Notes: generated from the sequence alone by a model not told the origin. DNA of 5,582 bases from an uncultured Allomuricauda sp. (GCA_937911965.1 CALDPL010000134.1:1-5582), one strand, 5' to 3'; shown: positions 1 through 5,219, counted from the first letter of the stretch. Numbers and translations are program-made.

Positions 1-2
1 AG

Positions 3-422
3 GCCAGCAAAGCCATAATAGGAGGCGAAGGGAACGGGGGGATCATTTATCCCGAAAGCCATTACGGCAGGGATGCTCTGGTGGGCACCGCCCTTTTCCT
101 GATGCTGATGGCCGAAAGGGGAGGGACCGTGGCCGATCTAAGGGCCTCCTATCCCTCATACTTTATGGGGAAGAAAAAAATCGAGCTCACCCCCGGGCTG
201 GACGTGGACTCCCTCTTGGATGCCATTTTCACCAAATATATCGGACAGGAGATTTCAAGGGTCGATGGGGTCAAGATAGATTTCCCGGAGGAATGGGTAC
301 ATATGAGAAAATCCAATACCGAGCCCATCATCCGGATCTATACCGAGGCAAAATCCCAGAAGGGTGCCGATGCCCTGGCCGATAGGTTCATTGTGGAGTT
401 GGCGGAATTGGCCGGAATTTAA
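3..422 (+). CDS. glmM: Phosphoglucosamine mutase, C-terminal part (5' truncated by the window edge)
   Basis: The open frame enters from the left edge and ends with TAA at 420-422, giving the last 139 residues of a cytoplasmic hexose-phosphate mutase. GlmM converts glucosamine-6-phosphate to glucosamine-1-phosphate, feeding UDP-GlcNAc into peptidoglycan and lipid A synthesis. Seen directly: the sugar-binding loop GGEGNGG (nt 21-41), then YPESHYGRDAL, a helical stretch, and near the end the phosphate-binding loop RKSNTEPIIRI (nt 306-338) of domain 4. The GEGNGG and SNTEP forms match the archaeal-type GlmM branch common in Bacteroidota, rather than the GEQSGH and SGTEP forms of E. coli GlmM. A phosphomannomutase or phosphoglucomutase of the same superfamily cannot be excluded, because the catalytic phosphoserine region is outside the window. 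The first ATG of a complete gene is not present here. The stop codon interlocks with that of the convergent acyltransferase gene. Confidence 0.88.
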   Translation, partial: ASKAIIGGEGNGGIIYPESHYGRDALVGTALFLMLMAERGGTVADLRASYPSYFMGKKKIELTPGLDVDSLLDAIFTKYIGQEISRVDGVKIDFPEEWVHMRKSNTEPIIRIYTEAKSQKGADALADRFIVELAELAGI

Positions 423-1330
423 CGGACCACCTTTCCGTTGTTGTCCAAGTTCTTGGGAACCTTGTTCCTGTGTTTCCACCTTTTGTGGGTCCAGAAATAA
501 TACTCGGGGGCTTCCCGAATGGATTGCTCCACCTGTTTGAGGAATAACTGGGTGATTCCGTAGTCCTCCACTTTGGTGGGGTCCTCGGCCAGGATCTTAA
601 AGGTACATTCATAAAATCCACGTTCTTTCTTGACCACCTTCAGGTAAACCGGGACCAGGTCATTGGCCTTGCATATTTCCTCGCCCCCCACATGGACCGG
701 AACCAGAATGTCCATGAACTTGGTCCAATATTTGGCCCTTTGGACCATGGGGGATTGGTCGCTGATGATTCCGACCATGATCATTTCATCGCCACGACTG
801 GCCTTTTTCAAGATTTTTTTGCTCTCATGGGTCGCGATCAGGGTGGTTCCCCATTTGCTCCTAATGCCACGGACCAACTTGTCAAAATAGGGGTTTTGGA
901 TTTTTTGATAGATGCCGTATCCCCTGCATTGGACCTGGGTGTTCAAGGACAATACCCATTCCCAACTGGCATAATGGGGCAGCATGAGCATGGTGTTCCT
1001 CTGCTTGGCCTCCAAGTCGTGCAATACCTCCAAATTGGTGTAACTGTAGCGACTTCGCATCTCCTCGGTGTTCATTCCCAAGGTCTTGATCATTTCCAAA
1101 AAGATATCGCACATATGGCGGTAGAATTTCTTCTCGATCACAAGGCGCTCTTGGGGGGATTTTTCGGGAAAGACCAGTTCCAGATTGGCCCGAACCACTT
1201 TTTTGCGATACCCGATCAAATGGTACAGCAGATAATATACTCCGTCCGAAATAAGATATAGGAGTTTGAAGGGGAGCTTGGAGACCAACCAGAGCCATGG
1301 GTAGATTAGGAGATAAACGGCCAACTGCAT
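419..1330 (-). CDS. LpxL/HtrB-like lysophospholipid (lipid A type) acyltransferase
   Basis: This 303-residue protein belongs to the bacterial lipid A biosynthesis acyltransferase family. These inner-membrane enzymes add a secondary acyl chain to lipid A or a related lipid from acyl-ACP; in Bacteroidota the exact acceptor (lipid A, ornithine or other amino-acid lipid) is often unknown. Seen directly: a hydrophobic N-terminal segment (residues 5-40), the catalytic HX4E motif H119-YASW-E124 in the context LPHYASWEW, SDQSP at 190-194, and the family's C-terminal block FWTHKRWKHR at 279-288. The length fits the family (about 290-310). Start ATG at 1330-1328 is the first Met and lies about 11 nt after the transcription start predicted from the minus-strand -7 element at 1347-1354. 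The stop TAA (421-419) shares TTAA with the glmM stop. The gene is divergent from the rhomboid gene and shares its promoter region. A symbol is withheld because substrate and chain position cannot be inferred. Confidence 0.9.
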   Translation of the reverse strand: MQLAVYLLIYPWLWLVSKLPFKLLYLISDGVYYLLYHLIGYRKKVVRANLELVFPEKSPQERLVIEKKFYRHMCDIFLEMIKTLGMNTEEMRSRYSYTNLEVLHDLEAKQRNTMLMLPHYASWEWVLSLNTQVQCRGYGIYQKIQNPYFDKLVRGIRSKWGTTLIATHESKKILKKASRGDEMIMVGIISDQSPMVQRAKYWTKFMDILVPVHVGGEEICKANDLVPVYLKVVKKERGFYECTFKILAEDPTKVEDYGITQLFLKQVEQSIREAPEYYFWTHKRWKHRNKVPKNLDNNGKVVR

Positions 1331-1346
1331 AAACTGTTCTTGGGTG

Positions 1347-1354
1347 CAAATATA
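1347..1354 (-). promoter_or_regulatory. -7 promoter element for the acyltransferase gene (TATATTTG on the minus strand)
   Basis: On the minus strand the sequence reads TATATTTGC, an exact match to the Bacteroidota -7 consensus TAnnTTTG recognised by the primary sigma factor of this phylum. It ends 16 nt before the acyltransferase ATG, so a start site about 6 nt downstream would leave a leader of roughly 10-12 nt. No clear -33 TTG is visible at the usual distance. The element forms the left half of the perfect palindrome at 1346-1364, whose right half serves the rhomboid gene. Confidence 0.6.
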
Positions 1355-1355
1355 C

Positions 1356-1363
1356 TATATTTG
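1356..1363 (+). promoter_or_regulatory. -7 promoter element for the rhomboid gene (TATATTTG)
   Basis: TATATTTG matches the Bacteroidota -7 consensus TAnnTTTG exactly. A weak upstream element (CTG at 1334-1336, 19 nt away; or TTG at 1340-1342, only 13 nt away) may act as -33. Transcription would start near 1369, leaving about 14 nt before the ATG at 1383. This location argues against the upstream in-frame GTG at 1344, which would lie before the transcript begins. The element is the right half of the 19-bp palindrome at 1346-1364. Confidence 0.6.
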
Positions 1364-1382
1364 CGACCATAATTTTTATTGG

Positions 1383-2033
1383 ATGTACAATTTACATATG
1401 GCCACCATAGCCATTCTGGCGGCAAATATCCTGGTTTCCATCAGGGGGTTCAACGATATTGGATTTTTTGAAAGGTATAAGTTCAACATCGGGGGAATCC
1501 AAGCGGGACAGAAGGAACGCATGCTCACTTCCGGCTTTCTTCACGTGGACATTTCCCACCTTTTCTTCAATATGTTCACCCTGTATTTCTTTGCCAATGT
1601 GGTGATCAATTGGTTGGGACCCATCAAGTTTTTGATCATTTATTTTGTCAGTTTGGTGGGCGGAAGCCTTTTGGCCCTTTTCTTTCATAGGAACGAACCC
1701 CATTACAGTGCCGTGGGGGCCAGTGGGGCGGTCACCGGCATCCTTTATGCGGCCATTCTTTTGAACCCGGACATGCGCTTGGGGATCATGTTCATCCCGA
1801 TTCCATTGCCGGCCTATGTATTGGGGATCGCCTATCTGTTGTACTCCATATACGGCATGAAGAGCCGGTTGGGAAACATTGGGCATACCGCACACTTTGG
1901 AGGTGCCATCGGGGGCTATGCCACCACCTTGATGTTCATGCCCCAACTCTTTGTCACCGAAACCCTCATAGTCATCCTGATGGCAATACCCATTGTGGTA
2001 TTGTTGGTGTTGGAAAAAATGGGGAAGATCTGA
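1383..2033 (+). CDS. Rhomboid family intramembrane serine protease
   Basis: The 216-residue product is a polytopic inner-membrane protease that cleaves transmembrane substrates; its natural substrates cannot be told from sequence. Seen directly: HLFFN at residues 59-63 (the rhomboid HxxxN motif in TM2), the nucleophile motif GAS114G in GASGAVTG (TM4), and the catalytic histidine H171 in HFGGAIGG (TM6). Together these give the Ser/His dyad of an active rhomboid. About six hydrophobic segments are visible, roughly at residues 6-20, 56-78, 82-101, 112-127, 138-157 and 165-185, with a further C-terminal one at 190-210 after the dyad. Start ATG 1383 gives MYNLHMATIAILAAN; ATG 1398 is an in-frame alternative, and GTG 1344 is rejected because it lies upstream of the predicted transcription start. 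The gene is divergent from the acyltransferase gene and ends about 260 nt before the low-GC acetyltransferase gene. Confidence 0.9.
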   Translation: MYNLHMATIAILAANILVSIRGFNDIGFFERYKFNIGGIQAGQKERMLTSGFLHVDISHLFFNMFTLYFFANVVINWLGPIKFLIIYFVSLVGGSLLALFFHRNEPHYSAVGASGAVTGILYAAILLNPDMRLGIMFIPIPLPAYVLGIAYLLYSIYGMKSRLGNIGHTAHFGGAIGGYATTLMFMPQLFVTETLIVILMAIPIVVLLVLEKMGKI

Positions 2034-2046
2034 TTTCAGGGGGTCG

Positions 2047-2066
2047 ACCATAGACCAGTATATGGT
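2047..2066 (+). terminator. Possible hairpin after the rhomboid gene
   Basis: ACCATA (2047-2052) pairs with TATGGT (2061-2066) around an 8-nt loop, 13 nt after the rhomboid stop codon. A second small inverted repeat, TTCCA/TGGAA (2066-2070 with 2077-2081), follows, and then an A/T-rich stretch at 2080-2093. There is no clean run of T directly after the stem, so this is at best a weak terminator or an mRNA 3'-end structure. Confidence 0.27.
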
Positions 2067-2146
2067 TCCATACAATTGGAATTAAAATAATTTGGAACGA
2101 CGGGTTTAGGCTGTGTTCAATTCTTCCTCCTGCTTTGAAGAGGATA

Positions 2147-2175
2147 TTGCTTTTGGTAGCTATACGCTATCTTTG
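2147..2175 (+). promoter_or_regulatory. Predicted promoter for the acetyltransferase-hydrolase pair
   Basis: TTG at 2147-2149 is followed after 18 nt by TATCTTTG at 2168-2175, which matches the Bacteroidota -33/-7 arrangement (TTG, about 19 nt, TAnnTTTG). Transcription would start near 2181. The leader would be about 110 nt to the ATG at 2293, or about 50 nt to the alternative ATG at 2233. The transcript would begin with a small GC hairpin, GGGC (2182-2185) pairing with GCCC (2191-2194). Confidence 0.5.
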
Positions 2176-2241
2176 GCCATAGGGCAGGGGGCCCAATCAA
2201 AAAGCACCGCCGCATCATAAGGGGTTCCAAATATGGCCGAA

Positions 2242-2265
2242 CCATGGGAAATCGGGCCATGGGAA
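2242..2265 (+). repeat. Short direct repeat CCATGGGAA x2 upstream of the acetyltransferase gene
   Basis: The 9-mer CCATGGGAA occurs at 2242-2250 and again at 2257-2265, a period of 15 nt. If the acetyltransferase gene began at ATG 2233, the repeat would be in frame and encode the pentapeptide-like repeat PWEIG-PWEQ, which is not a normal start for this protein family. Each copy contains an ATG in another frame. The role is unknown. Confidence 0.5.
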
Positions 2266-2292
2266 CAAAGACCGACAAGATTCATCAATAGA

Positions 2293-2748
2293 ATGCCTAT
2301 GGACGATTTGAATATAGGTCCGTATAGGGACCAATACCGCCAACAAGTCTTGACAATCTGGGAAAAATCCGTTCTGGCCACCCACGATTTTTTGGATCCA
2401 ACCGATTTTGAGGAAATCAAAAAAGCGGTATGGGAGATAAATTTCAATCACTTTCAAGTTTTTTGTTTGACAAAGAAAAATTTGGTATTGGGCTTTCTTG
2501 GGGTTGCGGACAAAAAGGTCGAGATGCTATTCATGGACCCAAAATACTTTGGCAAGGGGTTTGGACGGAAATTATTGCAATTTGCCGTAAAGGAATTAAA
2601 ATCGGAAAAACTCGACGTAAATGAGCAAAATACAAAAGCATTGAAATTTTACCAGAAATTCGGCTTCGAAACCTATGAGCGGACCGACAAAGATGATCAA
2701 GGCAGAAACTATCCTCTTTTAAGAATGAAAATTTTAGGGAAAAAATGA
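2293..2748 (+). CDS. GNAT family N-acetyltransferase
   Basis: From ATG 2293 this encodes 151 residues of a cytoplasmic GCN5-related acetyltransferase, which transfers an acetyl group from acetyl-CoA to an amine; the substrate is not predictable. Seen directly: an N-terminal strand and helix (LNIGPYRDQYRQQVLTIWE) followed by SVLATHDFL, typical of the YjaB-like branch; the acetyl-CoA loop FGKGFGRKLL (motif A, with Phe where Gln or Arg is usual in [QR]xxGx[GA]); and motif B, NEQNTKALKFYQKFGF. Start choice: the family begins just before LNIGPY, so ATG 2293 or ATG 2299 is preferred. The in-frame ATG 2233 would add 20 Pro/Trp-rich residues without family support but is closer to the predicted promoter. 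G+C is much lower than in flanking genes. The hydrolase gene follows after 78 nt on the same strand with no promoter seen between them, so they are probably co-transcribed. Confidence 0.85.
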   Translation: MPMDDLNIGPYRDQYRQQVLTIWEKSVLATHDFLDPTDFEEIKKAVWEINFNHFQVFCLTKKNLVLGFLGVADKKVEMLFMDPKYFGKGFGRKLLQFAVKELKSEKLDVNEQNTKALKFYQKFGFETYERTDKDDQGRNYPLLRMKILGKK

Positions 2749-2775
2749 ACAAGACCGAGCAGTCAATGCCCAAAG

Positions 2776-2783
2776 GGAGGTGA
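2776..2783 (+). promoter_or_regulatory. Orphan strong Shine-Dalgarno-like site GGAGGTGA
   Basis: GGAGGTGA matches eight consecutive bases complementary to the general bacterial 16S rRNA 3' end. No start codon lies at a normal distance: the next ATG (2804) is 20 nt away and opens only an 8-codon frame, and the hydrolase TTG (2827) is 43 nt away. The 8-codon frame ends with TGA at 2828-2830, overlapping the hydrolase TTG as TTGA, which could allow translational coupling. The match is real; a function is speculative, as this phylum makes little use of such sites. Confidence 0.3.
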
Positions 2784-2826
2784 GGTCTGGGAAAAACTAT
2801 TTAATGCCTTGTAAATATAGACGGAA

Positions 2827-3369
2827 TTGAAAAGAATACTGTTCATTCAAGGAGGTGGAAAGGGAGGATATCAGGCCGATAAGGCCTTGGTGGATTCCTT
2901 GAAAAACGCTTTGAACAGCAATTATGAAATAGACTACCCTGAAATTCAAACCGCGGAAGGGGAATCCGATTATGGTTGGACAAAACAGATCGGCAAAGCG
3001 ATTTTTGACGGTGGAGACCATTTGATTTTGGTTGGACATTCCTTTGGCGCTTCGATGATTTTAAAATACCTGGCCGAAAATTCAGTTCAAAAAAAGTTGG
3101 AAGGGATTTTTCTCATCGCCACCCCCTTTTGGAGTGGAAGCGAAGATTGGGTGCAGGGATTGATCCTTAAAGAAGATTTTGCGGACAAACTACCAAAAAA
3201 TGTCCCCATGTTCTTATATCATTCAAAGGATGATGCCGAAATACCCTTTTCCCATTTAAATTGCTACCAAAAAAAGATACATGGAGCATTTTATAGGGCA
3301 ATTGAAAAGGGTGGGCATCAACTGAACAATGATTTGTCAATCGTCGCAAAAGACATAGAAAGTCTGTGA
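2827..3369 (+). CDS. Small alpha/beta hydrolase (RBBP9/YdeN-like)
   Basis: The 180-residue product is a minimal alpha/beta-hydrolase fold protein, presumably a cytoplasmic serine hydrolase with an unknown ester or amide substrate. Seen directly: the N-terminal strand KRILFIQGGGKGGY, with the glycine-rich turn that forms the oxyanion region in this family; the nucleophile elbow GHS72FGAS (GxSxG); the acid region HSKDDAEIPF with D135/D136; and the catalytic histidine H164 in GGHQLNND. The length of about 180 residues fits the RBBP9/YdeN group. The start is TTG 2827: it directly precedes KRILFIQGGG, the normal beginning of the family, and no ATG or GTG is available in frame nearby. The gene follows the acetyltransferase after 78 nt, shares its low G+C, and is convergent with the TlpA-like gene 42 nt downstream. 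Only weak structure (AACA/TGTT at 3382-3392, then CCTTTT) is seen in that gap. Confidence 0.87.
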   Translation: MKRILFIQGGGKGGYQADKALVDSLKNALNSNYEIDYPEIQTAEGESDYGWTKQIGKAIFDGGDHLILVGHSFGASMILKYLAENSVQKKLEGIFLIATPFWSGSEDWVQGLILKEDFADKLPKNVPMFLYHSKDDAEIPFSHLNCYQKKIHGAFYRAIEKGGHQLNNDLSIVAKDIESL

Positions 3370-3411
3370 CTTTCCTTTAAAAACAGGCTGTTCCTTTTCG
3401 AATTCCCCGGA

Positions 3412-4527
3412 TCAATTAAGCAGCTCCGCCACTTTTGCCCCCAGGGCGGGACCACGGAGGTCCCTGGCCACGATCACACCGTTCTCATCCAATAAAAAGG
3501 CCGCTGGAATGGCATTGATATTGTAAAGTCGGGCGATGGGGTCGTTGAAGCGTTGCAGGTTGGAAATGTGGTTCCATTCCAGGCCGTCGGCCGCGATGGC
3601 CTTTTTCCACTCCTCCGCCTTGGTGTCCAGGGAAACCCCGATCACGTTGAACCCTTTGTCCTTGAATTGGTGGTAGACCGAAACAATATTGGGGTTTTCC
3701 CTTCGGCAAGGCCCGCACCAAGCGGCCCAAAAATCCACCAGGGTCAATTTGGAGTTGTTGGTGACATCACTTAGGGCCAAAATCTGTCCCTCCGGGGTCG
3801 GGGCCGAGAAATCTGGGGCCGTGGCACCCACTTCAGTGGAACTCATACTGTCCAATTGCCCCTTTAGTTTTTTGCCGAGTTCGCTGTCCTTCATTTCAGG
3901 GGAAAGTCCCTCGAACAAGGTTTTGATCTCATCCGCGGGCAGGGCCTGTCCGGCCATGATGTTCCCGAGTAGGATCACTGAAATAAGTGCATTTGGATGA
4001 TTGCGGATAAAGTCCAAATTGAAATTCTTTGCGTCTTCCTGGAATTCCTCGAATTCCTCCCTAAGGGAAGCGACAGTCGCCGTATCCATTTTTTGGGAGG
4101 CCTCCCTCATGTCCATTTGCATGCCCATTGCCCTTTCGGACAATTTTCTGGATTCCCCCAAAAAGTCCATAAAGTACTCGTTCTGTGGGGTTCCCTTTAT
4201 TTTTGCGTAGTTCATGCTGTCCTTTTGGAACTCCACTGTGATGTTCCCGTTCTCGATGACCACCGGGACATTGCCCCGAACGGATTCCATAAAGACAAAG
4301 TGCAATTTGGGTTCCTCCTGTACGCCGGAAAAACTGAAGCTGCCGTTCTCCACGGTCGTGGTATCCACGCTGACCAATTGATTCCGGCTGTCCGTGGTCC
4401 TTAAAAATATTTGGGAGCCGTTTTCAGGTTCACCCGATATTGTTCCACTAAGGGTATATCCTTTGGAGTTTTGGCCACAGGATGCAAGGATCAGGGTTCC
4501 CAAGGCAATCGCAAATATTTTTCTCAT
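3412..4527 (-). CDS. TlpA-like thiol-disulfide reductase lipoprotein with DUF4369-like N-terminus
   Basis: This 371-residue protein is an exported, lipid-anchored thioredoxin-fold oxidoreductase that would reduce disulfides, or donate electrons to other thiol proteins, in the periplasm. Seen directly: a type II signal peptide with lipobox LASC17; a beta-rich DUF4369-like domain at about 22-118; a charged helical linker at about 118-230; and a C-terminal TlpA/AhpC-TSA-like thioredoxin domain at about 234-371. That domain has VDFWAAWCGPC (CxxC at C271/C274) and the cis-proline P341 in NAIPAAFLLDENG. Its length agrees with the usual Bacteroidota architecture of 360-380. ATG 4527 is preceded by an A-rich ACAAAAG. 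The gene lies 104 nt downstream of the small outer-membrane protein gene on the same strand and may be in its transcript, as no full TAnnTTTG element is visible in the gap (only TATCTTAG, at 4543-4550). Its partner or substrate is unknown. Confidence 0.92.
   Translation of the reverse strand: MRKIFAIALGTLILASCGQNSKGYTLSGTISGEPENGSQIFLRTTDSRNQLVSVDTTTVENGSFSFSGVQEEPKLHFVFMESVRGNVPVVIENGNITVEFQKDSMNYAKIKGTPQNEYFMDFLGESRKLSERAMGMQMDMREASQKMDTATVASLREEFEEFQEDAKNFNLDFIRNHPNALISVILLGNIMAGQALPADEIKTLFEGLSPEMKDSELGKKLKGQLDSMSSTEVGATAPDFSAPTPEGQILALSDVTNNSKLTLVDFWAAWCGPCRRENPNIVSVYHQFKDKGFNVIGVSLDTKAEEWKKAIAADGLEWNHISNLQRFNDPIARLYNINAIPAAFLLDENGVIVARDLRGPALGAKVAELLN
4042..4059 (-). repeat. Tandem 9-bp duplication inside the TlpA-like gene
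   Basis: GAATTCCTC occurs twice back to back on the plus strand (4042-4050 and 4051-4059), encoding EEF-EEF on the coding strand at residues 157-162 of the lipoprotein. It lies in the charged helical linker between the two domains and keeps the frame. It may be a small slippage duplication or simply a repeated acidic helix motif. Confidence 0.6.
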
Positions 4528-4564
4528 CTTTTGTGATTTAGGCCGCTAAGATATTCATTCCCCA

Positions 4565-4599
4565 GGTCAAAAAAAAGGCGGCCGTGCATTTTTTGGACC
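4565..4599 (-). terminator. Imperfect hairpin with an A8/T6 stem between the outer-membrane protein and TlpA-like genes
   Basis: On the plus strand, GGTC (4565-4568) and A8 (4569-4576) can pair with T6 (4589-4594) and GACC (4596-4599), with one mismatch, around the GC-rich loop GGCGGCCGTGCA. Read in the direction of the two genes (minus strand) the region ends with GCCGCC followed by eight T. A small CCCT/AGGG stem (4610-4621) lies just before it. This could be an attenuator or partial terminator that lowers readthrough into the TlpA-like gene, but it is not a classic GC-stem-plus-T-tract terminator. Confidence 0.3.
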
Positions 4600-4631
4600 A
4601 GTGGCATGACCCTCTAAAGGGGCGGGAAAAC

Positions 4632-5129
4632 CTAGAATTGGTAACGGATCCCGAGTGCAATGTCAAAATCAAAGCCATTATCGAACCCGCCATAGCCCAC
4701 CAGGCCCACTTCCGGTCTAAAATCCAGGGAAAGCAATAAGGGGATGTCAAAATTGTATTCCACCCCAAGGTTCCCGGCCGCAAAGACAAAAAGCCCATCA
4801 TGGTCATCCTCCACAGGATCTGGAAGATCGAAGTCCACATTGCCCAATCCGCCGCCAACACCGTAGTACCAGTTGAAATTGCCGTCCAAGGGGCGGACCC
4901 ATTGGTGGAGCCCTGTCAATTTGAAGGCATCGAAATTCCTGCTGTCCCGCCAACCCAGATCGAACTCGAGGCGATTGGACATCCCCAGGGCCTTTTGATA
5001 CGAAATTTCCGCCCCGAACCCATCGCTGTCCCCCAACCGGAGGCCCAGGGCATGGTTGGAGATCTCTTGGGCACTGACCGTTGCGGAAAAAATCATGAAC
5101 AGTATGGTGAATATTGGGTTAATCTTCAT
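4632..5129 (-). CDS. Small outer-membrane beta-barrel protein (hypothetical)
   Basis: The 165-residue product has a type I signal peptide (residues 1-20, cleavage expected at VSA20-Q21). Its mature part is made of alternating hydrophobic/polar beta strands with many Gly, Tyr, Trp and Phe residues: for example RLEFDLGW, WYYGVGGGLG, LFVFAAGNLGVEY, LSLDFRPEVGL. It ends in the aromatic signature IRYQF, as outer-membrane barrels often do. The size suggests about eight strands, as in OmpX/OmpW-like or opacity-type porin-fold proteins; no specific function can be assigned. The acidic run DPVEDDHDG (104-112) is likely an exposed loop or a metal-binding turn. ATG 5129 follows AAGGA at a 5-nt distance, a fair ribosome site, and the predicted -7 element at 5191-5198 gives a leader of about 55 nt. 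The TlpA-like lipoprotein gene lies downstream on the same strand; the FAD oxidase gene is divergent. Confidence 0.82.
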   Translation of the reverse strand: MKINPIFTILFMIFSATVSAQEISNHALGLRLGDSDGFGAEISYQKALGMSNRLEFDLGWRDSRNFDAFKLTGLHQWVRPLDGNFNWYYGVGGGLGNVDFDLPDPVEDDHDGLFVFAAGNLGVEYNFDIPLLLSLDFRPEVGLVGYGGFDNGFDFDIALGIRYQF

Positions 5130-5177
5130 TGGATTCCTTATTTAAGTTAAAAATTAAAGATAATTTTGTAATGGATT

Positions 5178-5185
5178 TACGTTTG
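5178..5185 (+). promoter_or_regulatory. -7 promoter element for the FAD-linked oxidase gene (TACGTTTG)
   Basis: TACGTTTG fits the Bacteroidota consensus TAnnTTTG. Transcription would start near 5191, giving about 29 nt of leader before the TTG start at 5220. No clear -33 element is seen at 18-20 nt upstream; TTTTG at 5164-5168 is too close. It faces the minus-strand element at 5191-5198 across only five bases. Confidence 0.45.
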
Positions 5186-5190
5186 AACCG

Positions 5191-5198
5191 CAAATATA
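5191..5198 (-). promoter_or_regulatory. -7 promoter element for the outer-membrane protein gene (TATATTTG on the minus strand)
   Basis: On the minus strand this reads TATATTTG followed by CGG, an exact TAnnTTTG match and the same 8-mer used at the acyltransferase/rhomboid promoter. Transcription would start near 5185 and run about 55 nt before the outer-membrane protein ATG. Its start region coincides with the plus-strand -7 element at 5178-5185. Confidence 0.55.
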
Positions 5199-5219
5199 GT
5201 TTCCAGAAATCATTCCACA

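Larger units (their letters stand above)
2080..3400. other. Low-GC segment carrying two accessory genes
   Basis: Counting by hand, 60-base blocks inside this segment have about 33-42% G+C (for example 2401-2460, 20 of 60; 3061-3120, 22 of 60). Blocks in flanking genes reach 55-70% (1501-1560, 33 of 60; 1681-1740, 37 of 60; 3421-3480, 42 of 60). The limits are approximate, and the non-coding leader at 2100-2290 is mixed. The segment contains the acetyltransferase and hydrolase genes and their presumed promoter. No transposase, integrase, tRNA or convincing flanking repeat is seen; a 7-bp AGGCTGT is present near both ends (2108-2114 and 3385-3391) but could be chance. I infer a horizontally acquired or recently inserted pair of genes between conserved chromosomal neighbours. 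Confidence 0.5.

Noticed and set aside
692..1261. 189-codon open frame on the plus strand opposite the acyltransferase gene
   Set aside because: Its protein has no recognisable domain, while the minus-strand frame has the HX4E and WTHKRWK motifs; GC-rich coding sequence often leaves the antisense strand open.
882..1370. 162-codon minus-strand frame overlapping the start of the acyltransferase gene
   Set aside because: It is a shifted frame of the acyltransferase gene, begins upstream of the predicted promoter and shows no family features.
1344..1382. GTG 1344 as start of the rhomboid gene
   Set aside because: It lies inside the promoter palindrome, upstream of the predicted transcription start, and adds 13 residues not expected before MYNLHMATIAI.
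2042..2049. Palindrome GGTCGACC downstream of the rhomboid gene
   Set aside because: An 8-bp palindrome is expected by chance in a window of this size and has no context suggesting a binding site.
1392..2075. 227-codon open frame on the minus strand opposite the rhomboid gene
   Set aside because: The product is rich in His, Gln and Gly without hydrophobic segments or motifs, and the plus strand encodes a clear rhomboid with catalytic Ser and His.
2160..2447. 95-codon minus-strand frame covering the acetyltransferase leader and gene start
   Set aside because: About half lies opposite the acetyltransferase coding region; I could not link the remaining peptide to any known protein and no promoter is seen for it.
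2108..3391. AGGCTGT direct repeat (2108-2114 and 3385-3391) as insertion-site duplication flanking the low-GC segment
   Set aside because: A 7-bp match between two windows of about 50 bases can easily arise by chance, and no mobile-element gene lies between.
3382..3400. Terminator between the convergent hydrolase and TlpA-like genes (AACA/TGTT then CCTTTT)
   Set aside because: The stem is only four A/T-rich pairs with a 3-nt loop, too weak to call.
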